Source of the DNA: an uncultured Pseudomonadota bacterium
Lineage (GTDB): Bacteria; Myxococcota_A; UBA9042; CAIXZC01
Length of the DNA: 7,055 bases
NCBI GenBank assembly: GCA_937884235.1
Contig: CALGBT010000709.1
Span: 1-7,055, forward strand
Direction: 5' to 3'
Of this stretch, positions 1 through 5,113 are shown in pieces. The translations under genes were made by a program, and so were the position numbers. The first letter of the stretch is position 1, and each line of letters begins with the position of its first letter. Below the pieces are notes generated by a model. That model was not told where the DNA came from. It saw nothing but the letters and a program-made list of their open reading frames with translations, and did not search any database.

Positions 1-55
1 CCTTCTTGCTGGCCTTCTTGCTGGCCTTCTTGCTGGCCTTCTTGCTGGCCTTCTT
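1..55. repeat. 12-bp tandem repeat encoding Lys-Lys-Ala-Ser
   Basis: The unit CCTTCTTGCTGG is repeated four times without change, followed by a partial copy (CCTTCTT), and the array touches the left edge, so the true copy number is unknown. On the minus strand each unit encodes one KKAS repeat in frame. Because the unit is a multiple of three, gain or loss of copies would change tail length without a frameshift. Confidence 0.95.
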
Positions 56-262
56 CCCTTTCCTGGCGGTGGCCACTCGCGCCTTCCCTGACTCCTGGTC
101 GAGCCACCGCTCGTTGAGCAGCGGATGGCTGAAGTAGTAGCCCATGTCGGGACGGCGCATCTCAACGCCACAGCCCAGCAGCAGCAAGGCCATTAGCAGG
201 CTCACCCCCTGTCCCGCCTGGCGTTGGCGCCGCTGGCACCGCTCGTATTTATGACTGGTCAT
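1..262 (-). CDS. Partial lysine-rich lipoprotein with KKAS repeats (C-terminus beyond window)
   Basis: I do not recognise this family. The reading frame is open from ATG 262 to the window edge (87 codons visible). The product begins MTSHKYERCQRRQRQ, a very basic n-region, followed by the hydrophobic stretch VSLLMALLLLGC, a good lipobox with Cys31 as the predicted lipidated residue. A short mature part (MGYYFSHPLLNERWL) leads into a Lys-rich tail of KKAS repeated at least four times. An in-frame ATG at 280 is also possible, and an in-frame TAA lies just upstream of it. I prefer 262 because the best minus-strand promoter would start RNA near 286, and GGTGAG lies 9 nt before ATG 262. It is divergent from the lipoprotein gene at 406. 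The basic tail could bind anionic envelope polymers, but that is inference. Lipoprotein nature is fairly sure; function is unknown. Confidence 0.72.
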   Translation of the reverse strand, partial: MTSHKYERCQRRQRQAGQGVSLLMALLLLGCGVEMRRPDMGYYFSHPLLNERWLDQESGKARVATARKGKKASKKASKKASKKASKK

Positions 263-264
263 AA
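249..264. promoter_or_regulatory. Perfect 7-bp inverted repeat, candidate operator
   Basis: TTATGAC-TG-GTCATAA is a perfect inverted repeat with a 2-bp centre. It ends one base before the -35 box of the plus-strand promoter (266-271) and overlaps the preferred ATG of the minus-strand lipoprotein gene (260-262). Symmetry and position suit a dimeric regulator, but no regulator is encoded here and a chance palindrome cannot be excluded. Confidence 0.4.
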
Positions 265-265
265 T

Positions 266-294
266 TTGACGCTCACCCATTGCTCTCGTATGAT
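266..294 (+). promoter_or_regulatory. Sigma-70-like promoter for the lipoprotein gene at 406
   Basis: TTGACG (266-271) and TATGAT (289-294) are separated by exactly 17 bp; each matches the consensus at five of six positions. Transcription would begin near 301 and give a leader of about 105 nt before the ATG at 406. It probably serves both lipoprotein genes (406-2353). Consensus match only; other sigma factors are possible. Confidence 0.6.
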
Positions 295-320
295 CTTATC
301 GTGCTTTGCGAGCGGGTCAA
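293..320 (-). promoter_or_regulatory. Sigma-70-like promoter for the KKAS lipoprotein gene
   Basis: Read on the minus strand, TTGACC (320-315) is followed after 16 bp by TAAGAT (298-293). Transcription would begin near 286, about 24 nt upstream of ATG 262, which supports that start over ATG 280. Its -10 box overlaps the -10 box of the plus-strand promoter by two bases, so the two promoters should not be open at once. Confidence 0.5.
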
Positions 321-375
321 TAATCCCTACCTGTTTCACAGAATAAAGACCGCACGCAACCGTCCCTTGACAGGC

Positions 376-388
376 TCACGTGACGTGA
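376..388. promoter_or_regulatory. Palindrome TCACGT-G-ACGTGA in the lipoprotein leader
   Basis: A 13-bp perfect inverted repeat with 6-bp arms around one central base. It lies inside the predicted leader and ends 4 nt before the Shine-Dalgarno sequence at 393-398. As DNA it could be a protein site; as RNA it could form a 5-bp stem with a UGA loop next to the ribosome binding site. Function is not shown. Confidence 0.35.
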
Positions 389-392
389 ACGC

Positions 393-398
393 AGGAGG
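393..398 (+). promoter_or_regulatory. Strong ribosome binding site that fixes the start at 406
   Basis: AGGAGG lies 7 nt before ATG 406. It decides the start: the frame is open upstream as far as a TTG at 280, but that codon lies inside the promoter region, and only ATG 406 places a signal peptide at the N-terminus. Confidence 0.85.
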
Positions 399-405
399 TT
401 CTTCC

Positions 406-1140
406 ATGAAATACAATTTCGTTTGGATGCTGGGCACAGTGATCATGTTCGCGGGACTGCAAGGGTGCTTCAGTGACTCACAGGGGCCGGGGCGAGTTCA
501 GGTAAGCTGGCAGGTAGAAGGATCCACCTGCAAGGCTGCGGGTCTGACAGATGTCCGCGTGGACCTTCTCCAGGACGGAACCACCGTCTTCTCTGAGGCA
601 ACCCGCTGCACTGATGGCAGCGTCCTCTTTGAGGATGTACCGGTGGCAGTCTACGACGTGGTCGTCAAGGGCTTCAACCAGGATGATGTGCCCATCTACG
701 AAGGATCCGCCGAGAAGATGGCGGTGAAGGAGGGGGAAACTCCCTCCACCCCCGATGGCCCCGTCAAACTCAAGGCCAAGAAGGGTACGCTGCTGCTGCA
801 ATGGTCCTTCCCCAAAGACAAGAGCAACCTCTGCTCCTTCAACAATGTTCAGACCATCGAGGTCAATCTGAGTCAGTCCGGTACCGTGGTGGAGATCTTC
901 GCCGGGGTCTTCCCCTGCGAACCGGGCTACGCCGACCCCGAGGATCTTCCCGCACCCTTCGAGAGCGGCTGGATCGTGATTTCCGACGTCCCCCCAGGTG
1001 AAGTCGACCTCTTCCTTTTTGGTCTTTCCCCAGAAGGAGAACGGGTGTACGTTGGGACTCAGGAGGCAGTGCTGGTGGGTAATACCGGCTATGTCCAGGT
1101 TCTCGTCGAGTTGTTCTCCTGCGACGGCAACTGTATCTGA
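406..1140 (+). CDS. Lipoprotein with two tandem beta-rich domains, function unknown
   Basis: 244 aa; I do not recognise a named family. The N-terminus MKYNFVWMLGTVIMFAGLQGC is a lipoprotein signal with the lipobox LQGC (Cys21). The mature part looks like an internal duplication: residues 29-122 and 127-236 each follow the order VxW or LQW start, a Cys (C42, C143), a V-x-L-x-Q-x-GT-V strand, a second Cys (C68, C171), a DVP turn, a V-x-x-x-G or F-L-F-G-strand, and Y-x-G. This suggests two Ig-like or transthyretin-like beta sandwiches, each possibly with one disulfide; C239 and C243 at the end could form a third. The protein has no visible catalytic motif and may be a binding or structural surface protein. 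It is followed 64 bp later by a second lipoprotein gene, with no clear terminator between, so the two are probably co-transcribed. Gene call is firm; the domain reading is inference. Confidence 0.85.
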   Translation: MKYNFVWMLGTVIMFAGLQGCFSDSQGPGRVQVSWQVEGSTCKAAGLTDVRVDLLQDGTTVFSEATRCTDGSVLFEDVPVAVYDVVVKGFNQDDVPIYEGSAEKMAVKEGETPSTPDGPVKLKAKKGTLLLQWSFPKDKSNLCSFNNVQTIEVNLSQSGTVVEIFAGVFPCEPGYADPEDLPAPFESGWIVISDVPPGEVDLFLFGLSPEGERVYVGTQEAVLVGNTGYVQVLVELFSCDGNCI

Positions 1141-1204
1141 GCCCCCGCTGCAGTCTCCCCCCAGCTCCACCAGGAGCAATCTAAACCGGCAGGAGTAACC
1201 CCTG

Positions 1205-2353
1205 ATGAAATGGCTTCAGTCCCTTGTAGCAATGCTCTTTCTTTGCTCATGTTGTACCGCCGGCAACCGCGGATCGGTCTCTCCCGATGCCGGGACAAGA
1301 ACTCCCACGGACCGCAACTCAGGAGCCGACGACCGCAACTCAGGGGCCGATGATCGAAGCTCGCTAGACCTGCCATCGGCACCAGAGACAGGACTCCTCG
1401 AACCGGTGGTCAACACCGCCTATGAAGCCCGCGTGCTGGCGCTCATCGAAAGTGCCGAGTCCACCCTTCGCATCGTCCATTTCTCATGCAATGACGATTC
1501 TACCGTGGACAAGATCGTCGACGCCCTCAAGGACGCTGCCCAAAGGGGAGTTGACGTGCAGATGCTGATGGAAGGCGATCTCGAAGATAACCTGGTTCGA
1601 GTCAAAGAGCTGACTGCGGCGGGCATCAAGGCCAAGGTCGACACTGACAAGCGCTATACTCATGCCAAGCTCGTAGTTGCCGATCGCCGCCGGGCGCTCT
1701 TTGGCTCCACCAACTTCTCCTACATGTCTATCCGCTACAACAACGAGACCAACCTCTACATCGATCTCCCCGCCGCCGGGAGTTTCTTCCATGATTATGC
1801 TGACTCCCTGTGGAACGACCCGGAGAAGACACCCGTCCTGACGGCGGTTAGCGATACCGCCATCGGCCTGGTGAAGACCCTCAAGAGCGGCGACTACGTG
1901 GCGGCAGCCACCCCCCTCCTAGAAGGGGCGAAGGAGCGCATCGACCTGCTGGTCTATGGCTACAATCTCAACCCCAAGTATCCCGACAGTGACGTCCACA
2001 AACTCACCGCGCTCATCGTTGAGGCCCACAAGCGTGGCGTCAAAGTCCGCATCCTCCTGGAAGCCTCGGACTACAATGACACGCTCAACGAACTCAATCA
2101 GAAGGTGGCCGACCACTACGGGGCGGCATGCATTCCGGTTCGGTTTGACCCCATTGACACCATCTCCCACGCCAAGCTGCTACTGGTTGATGGCACAGCC
2201 ATCGTGGGCTCCAACAACTGGGGCCACGGCGGCTTCCAACTCTACCAGGAAGTCGGCGCCGTGACTGATGCACCGGCTGCCATCTCCACTCTCTCGGCAT
2301 ACTACGACAGCATCTGGGACGAGGGCTCAGCGGCCTCTTCTGCATGCAGGTAG
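1205..2353 (+). CDS. Phospholipase D superfamily lipoprotein (two HKD motifs)
   Basis: 382 aa. ATG 1205 has AGGAG at 1191-1195, 9 nt upstream. The signal peptide MKWLQSLVAMLFLCSC ends in a plausible lipobox (LCSC, Cys16; Cys17 follows). Residues 17-66 form a polar linker with a DRNSGAD repeat. Two PLD half-domains follow: the first has H153-x-K155-x4-D160 and GSTN (167-170), with NNETNLYI after it; the second has H322-x-K324-x4-D329 and GSNN (335-338), with QEVGAV after it. Both catalytic motifs are complete, so one chain should form an active site. Members of this superfamily cleave or transfer phosphodiester bonds in phospholipids or nucleic acids, or act as cardiolipin-synthase-like enzymes; the substrate cannot be told here. 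The signal peptide places it outside the cytoplasm, probably anchored in the outer membrane. Likely in a transcription unit with the preceding lipoprotein gene. Confidence 0.9.
   Translation: MKWLQSLVAMLFLCSCCTAGNRGSVSPDAGTRTPTDRNSGADDRNSGADDRSSLDLPSAPETGLLEPVVNTAYEARVLALIESAESTLRIVHFSCNDDSTVDKIVDALKDAAQRGVDVQMLMEGDLEDNLVRVKELTAAGIKAKVDTDKRYTHAKLVVADRRRALFGSTNFSYMSIRYNNETNLYIDLPAAGSFFHDYADSLWNDPEKTPVLTAVSDTAIGLVKTLKSGDYVAAATPLLEGAKERIDLLVYGYNLNPKYPDSDVHKLTALIVEAHKRGVKVRILLEASDYNDTLNELNQKVADHYGAACIPVRFDPIDTISHAKLLLVDGTAIVGSNNWGHGGFQLYQEVGAVTDAPAAISTLSAYYDSIWDEGSAASSACR
1310..1369. repeat. 21-bp repeat encoding DRNSGAD in the PLD linker
   Basis: Two near-identical 21-bp units encode DRNSGAD (residues 36-42 and 43-49), followed by a decayed third copy (DRSSLD). 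They lie in the hydrophilic linker between the lipid anchor and the first PLD domain, where length is likely free to vary. Confidence 0.75.
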
Positions 2354-2382
2354 GAGACAAGTCACAGCGAACAAAAAAACAA

Positions 2383-2412
2383 TTGACTGAGACCGTGATG
2401 TCTGGTAATGAT
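2383..2412 (+). promoter_or_regulatory. Candidate promoter for rplC
   Basis: TTGACT (2383-2388) and AATGAT (2407-2412) are separated by 18 bp. The -35 box matches five of six positions, the -10 box four. RNA would start near 2419, at the base of a hairpin. No convincing terminator separates the PLD gene (stop at 2353) from rplC, so read-through from upstream is also possible. Confidence 0.45.
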
Positions 2413-2418
2413 CGCTAA

Positions 2419-2435
2419 CCCTTCTGCGTGAAGGG
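2419..2435 (+). promoter_or_regulatory. Hairpin in the rplC leader
   Basis: CCCTTC-TGCGT-GAAGGG forms a perfect 6-bp stem with a 5-nt loop. It ends 14 nt before the rplC AGGAG (2450-2454) and would sit at the very 5' end of RNA from the candidate promoter. There is no U-tract, so it is not an intrinsic terminator. A role in RNA stability or in feedback by a ribosomal protein is possible but unproven. Confidence 0.4.
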
Positions 2436-2460
2436 CGTCGTTGCACAGTAGGAGTTCGAA

Positions 2461-3120
2461 ATGAGAAACGTAAAAGCGTTGTTGGGCAAGAAGGTTGGCA
2501 TGACCCAGATCTTTGCGGCTGACGGGACCGTTGTCCCAGTCACCGTACTGGAAGCCGGCCCGTGTGTAGTGCTGGAGAAGAAGAGCCAGCAGGGCAAAGA
2601 TGGCTACTCCGCAGTCAAGCTGGGTTACCAGGCAGCCAAAGAGAAGCACTTGAACCGCCCCCAACTGGGCTTCTTCAAGACTATCGCTCAGGACCCCATG
2701 CGCCACATCAAAGAAGTGCGCATCCCCGAGAAGCAACTCGACGAATTTGAAGTGGGGACCAAGCTTGAAGCAACGGTCTTCGAAGAAGGCGATATCGTCA
2801 ACATCACCGCCAAGGGCAAGGGAAAAGGCTTTTCCGGCGTCATGAAGCGCTGGAACTTCGCCGGATTCCGAGTAACTCACGGCGTGCATGAATCCTACCG
2901 TGGACCCGGCTCCGTCGGATGCTCCACCTGGCCAGGCAAGATCTGGAAGGGCAAGAAGATGCCCGGACAGTACGGCAACAAGCCAGTCACGGCCGAGAAC
3001 CTGCAGATAGTCAAAGTTCTGGCAGACAAGAACCTGCTGCTGGTCAAGGGCTCCATCCCGGGCCACCGCAACAGCATTCTCCTAGTCAAGTCCGCCCCCA
3101 AGAAGTGGAAGCGCGCCTAG
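2461..3120 (+). CDS. rplC: 50S ribosomal protein L3
   Basis: 219 aa, close to the usual 205-215. L3 binds 23S rRNA early in 50S assembly, and its extended loop reaches toward the peptidyl transferase centre. Family hallmarks: GKKVGMTQIF near the N-terminus (9-18), GKGFSGVMKR (121-130), THG (139-141), the PGS-x-G segment (149-153), KGKKMPGQYGN (163-173) and NLLLVKGSIPG (191-201). ATG 2461 has AGGAG 6 nt upstream. At the position of the Gln methylated by PrmB in Escherichia coli (GSIGQ) this protein has Cys154, so that modification would be absent. The context is unusual: rpsJ does not precede it and rplD does not follow; instead a lipoprotein PLD gene lies upstream and a convergent unknown gene downstream. 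It has its own candidate promoter and leader hairpin. All key segments are intact, so it looks functional. Confidence 0.97.
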   Translation: MRNVKALLGKKVGMTQIFAADGTVVPVTVLEAGPCVVLEKKSQQGKDGYSAVKLGYQAAKEKHLNRPQLGFFKTIAQDPMRHIKEVRIPEKQLDEFEVGTKLEATVFEEGDIVNITAKGKGKGFSGVMKRWNFAGFRVTHGVHESYRGPGSVGCSTWPGKIWKGKKMPGQYGNKPVTAENLQIVKVLADKNLLLVKGSIPGHRNSILLVKSAPKKWKRA

Positions 3121-3130
3121 TCTCAAGGCA

Positions 3131-3157
3131 CCGATTCATATCCGATGCACATCCGAC
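3131..3157. repeat. Short degenerate 11-bp direct repeat after rplC
   Basis: CCGATTCATAT, CCGATGCACAT and the start of a third copy (CCGAC) lie head to tail just after the rplC stop codon. The two full copies differ at two positions. Meaning unknown; it may be chance. Confidence 0.4.
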
Positions 3158-3178
3158 AAGAAACAAGGCCAAGGCCCC
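3156..3178 (-). terminator. Weak intrinsic-terminator candidate for the dapF operon
   Basis: On the minus strand, downstream of the 334-aa gene, GGGGCCTTGGCCTT (3178-3165) can fold as a GGC/GCC stem closed by a CUUG tetraloop and extended by two G-U pairs; GTTTCTTGT follows as an imperfect U-rich tract. The stem is short, so confidence is low. Confidence 0.28.
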
Positions 3179-3244
3179 AGCTCCCTCACCGTAACGGCCG
3201 TGTTTTTGCGCCTTTTACGAGCCACGACCGTCAGGGAGTGGGGG
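3175..3244. repeat. Long imperfect inverted repeat between convergent genes
   Basis: The left arm 3175-3192 (CCCC, then CTCCCT, then AC and GT) pairs with the right arm 3227-3244 with four non-Watson-Crick positions: a wobble and a mismatch between the CCCC and CTCCCT blocks, and two isolated mismatches in the inner arm. The 34-nt loop contains a TTTTT run (3203-3207). The right arm covers the last codons and stop of the minus-strand 334-aa gene. It may act as a 3'-end or bidirectional terminator structure for the converging transcripts, but it is not a classic compact terminator. Confidence 0.35.
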
Positions 3245-4235
3245 GCGTTGTCTTGAGCTTCTCGTCAAGGTCTGCCCAGGTAATCTCGGGATGCAGGATT
3301 TCCAGCTTCTTGCGGCGCGCCTGACGGACGGCCTGCTGGAGGAATGCTCTGGCCTCTTCTCGGCTTCCCAACGGCACAGCCAACCCGACGGTCAAGGCAT
3401 TGACCAACTGGCCCACGCGGCTGGGAACGATGAAGAAAGGCTTTTCGGCATTGGCGCCCATGGGATTCAGGAGGTGCTTCAAGAACCCGGCGGGGGAGAA
3501 GCCGCTGCGCAGGTTGCGTGCGGCGATCAGTCGCACCTCCACAGCCCCTCGGTCATTACGGCCCATGAAATCACCGGAGTTAACCTCAACCTCGGTCAGG
3601 GCCGAGCCAGTCTTGGGATCAAAGAGCGAGGCCAAGGCCTCGACCATGCGCGCCCGCACGTCCTCGCACTCCGATTTGGACAAGCGGGTCGCCTCCTCCT
3701 GGCCGACCAGGAAGAAGCGGTGGCGTTCATCAATCCCCAACTCAGTGAAACCAGTCAGAAAATGCGAGAAGTAACCATAGAGAGCCCCCTGATAGCGGTC
3801 CTCCACCAGCGGAATATCGGCCCCCTGGAGTACCGCTACTACAGCCTGCGGATTGCGCTGCGCCAGAGTCTGCAGAATGCCATGCTCGCGTCTGGCGATA
3901 CGGGCAAACTTCACCGCGTCTTTGGAGACAGTGAGGCAGAGATTGCGACGTTGCTTCCCGGCAGTCGCCTGAATCTGCAGGACCCACTGGAAGAGACCCT
4001 CCTGGTAGAGCGTCACCGCCAGGCGCTGCACCTTCTCACCGCGACGAAAGCCTGCACTGCCTTCCAGGGCGCGCAGGAAGGGCAACGTCTCGGGCCGGGA
4101 ATAGGCCAACTGCTCCAGTGACTTTCCCATCTTGCCGACCCGAACGGGACGGGGGATCGTATTGCCCCAGTAATCCTTCATGGCGCGATCGAATTCGCGC
4201 AGCGTAACCATGGGTATCGGCTTCTCTGGACGCAT
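3231..4235 (-). CDS. Unrecognised 334-aa protein, translationally coupled to dapF
   Basis: I do not recognise this protein by name. It appears cytosolic: no signal peptide or membrane segment. Its ATG overlaps the dapF TGA by one base (TGATG), and AGGAGG lies 4 nt before the ATG inside dapF, so translational coupling is likely. Visible parts: a basic N-terminal third; NLCLTVSKD (98-106) followed by a helix RREHGILQTLAQ (115-126); an aromatic segment YGYFSHFLTGFTELGI (153-168); VEVNSGDFMGRNDRG (216-230); and a basic C-terminal helix (QAVRQARRKK). The order beta strand, Glu-bearing helix, hinge-like segment and GD-x4-N (221-227) resembles the aminoglycoside-phosphotransferase kinase fold, but the usual His before GD is Ser220, and the position 17 residues after Asp222, where a metal-binding Asp is expected, is Ala239. 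A degenerate kinase-like protein is therefore only a hypothesis. The gene call itself is firm. Confidence 0.8.
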   Translation of the reverse strand: MRPEKPIPMVTLREFDRAMKDYWGNTIPRPVRVGKMGKSLEQLAYSRPETLPFLRALEGSAGFRRGEKVQRLAVTLYQEGLFQWVLQIQATAGKQRRNLCLTVSKDAVKFARIARREHGILQTLAQRNPQAVVAVLQGADIPLVEDRYQGALYGYFSHFLTGFTELGIDERHRFFLVGQEEATRLSKSECEDVRARMVEALASLFDPKTGSALTEVEVNSGDFMGRNDRGAVEVRLIAARNLRSGFSPAGFLKHLLNPMGANAEKPFFIVPSRVGQLVNALTVGLAVPLGSREEARAFLQQAVRQARRKKLEILHPEITWADLDEKLKTTPPTP

Positions 4236-5077
4236 CAGGCCTCCTGCAACTCAAGCGAACCATGGAACACTTCCACCGCCGGCCCTTGCAAAGAGGCCGT
4301 CAAAAAGTCGGCGGCAATTCTCACCCGCAAGTTGCCGCCCGGCAAAGCCGCTTCAATCCATTGATCGGCTGGACAGTGGCCTAGGGCAACAGCAACGGCC
4401 GTGGCCGCCACGGCTCCGGTGCCACATGCCAGAGTAAATCCAACACCACGCTCGCACACAACCACGGTCAACGCTTGCGGACCCCGGAAAGAGAGAAATT
4501 CAACATTGGTTCCCTCGGGAAAATGGGGATGCACCGAGAGGGGTGGCCCCAAGCGCTGCCTCTCATCATCGGTAGTCTCTCCGATTCGCACCGCATGGGG
4601 ATTGCCAGTGGCCACCCGATAGAACACCACTTCTTCCCCGGCAACCCTGACCTTCTCACGCAACAATGGAAGCTCCAGAGGGCCGCCGGATGAAGTAGTG
4701 ACTGCACCAAGCTCGATGGTCACCTGCGCCTCACCACCACTGCCATCGATGTGGCAGATCATGCGACCGGAATCCGTTTGCACGGGAAGCGGGTCATGAG
4801 CAAAGCCAAAGTGACTGCGCATGGCCAGGGCGAAACAGCGCAGGCCATTGCCACACATTTGCGCTACCGAGCCATCGGCGTTGAAGATCCGCATGGAAGG
4901 AATCCCATCACTGTCGCCGGTGAGCACCAGCACGCCGTCGGCCCCCACACCGTAGTGCCGATGACAGATCGCCACAGCCTGCCCGGGACGAAGACCCCCG
5001 GGGGGGAGCCCTCGACCATCGATCAACACGAAGTCATTGCCCGCCCCCTGGACCTTATAGAATGGCAGCTGGGACAT
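4235..5077 (-). CDS. dapF: Diaminopimelate epimerase
   Basis: 280 aa, a normal full length. DapF interconverts LL- and meso-diaminopimelate without a cofactor, in the cytoplasm, in the lysine and peptidoglycan precursor pathway. Two structurally similar halves each give one catalytic Cys: Cys75 in NADGSVAQMCGNGLRC and Cys218 in ERGVGFTLACGTGA. Other hallmarks are KVQGAGNDFVLID (8-20), GVGADG (43-48), GNPHAV (158-163), GTNVEF (189-194) and the E209-R210 pair. Phe214 stands where many DapF proteins have Glu (GET), a small deviation unlikely to abolish activity. ATG 5077 is preceded by GGAGGAG with a suitable 7-9 nt spacing. It lies 36 bp after the AgmX/PglI-like gene and shares one base with the next gene, so it is the middle gene of a three-gene operon in this window. 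Assignment is very secure. Confidence 0.97.
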   Translation of the reverse strand: MSQLPFYKVQGAGNDFVLIDGRGLPPGGLRPGQAVAICHRHYGVGADGVLVLTGDSDGIPSMRIFNADGSVAQMCGNGLRCFALAMRSHFGFAHDPLPVQTDSGRMICHIDGSGGEAQVTIELGAVTTSSGGPLELPLLREKVRVAGEEVVFYRVATGNPHAVRIGETTDDERQRLGPPLSVHPHFPEGTNVEFLSFRGPQALTVVVCERGVGFTLACGTGAVAATAVAVALGHCPADQWIEAALPGGNLRVRIAADFLTASLQGPAVEVFHGSLELQEA

Positions 5078-5113
5078 GGTGGTGCTCCTCCAGATGTGAC
5101 GGTGAGAACCGGT

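Noticed and set aside
367..372. Perfect TTGACA as a -35 box
   Set aside because: No acceptable -10 sequence lies 15-19 bp downstream; that position holds the GC-rich ribosome binding region.
280..405. N-terminal extension of the 244-aa lipoprotein from TTG 280
   Set aside because: The extension would place 42 non-signal residues ahead of a clear signal peptide and would begin inside the promoter region. ATG 406 has an ideal AGGAGG.
1164..1177. GCTCC-ACCA-GGAGC hairpin between the two lipoprotein genes as a terminator
   Set aside because: Only a 5-bp stem with no U-tract following; it is unlikely to stop transcription.
478..1179. Long minus-strand open frame opposite the 244-aa lipoprotein
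   Set aside because: It lacks a recognisable domain or ribosome binding site. The plus-strand frame has a signal peptide, strong ribosome binding site and domain symmetry.
2340..2349. CTGCATGCAG palindrome at the end of the PLD gene
   Set aside because: It lies within coding sequence, has no spare loop for a stable hairpin and no U-tract; probably chance.
2454..2460. GTTCGAA resembling a tRNA T-loop
   Set aside because: No acceptor stem, anticodon arm or D arm can be built around it; it is the spacer between the rplC ribosome binding site and its ATG.
2362..3066. Minus-strand open frame across rplC
   Set aside because: It is a mirror of the strongly conserved L3 frame and has no family features of its own.
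3291..4121. Plus-strand open frame opposite the 334-aa gene
   Set aside because: No ribosome binding site or recognisable domain, and the minus-strand gene is coupled to dapF with a strong AGGAGG.
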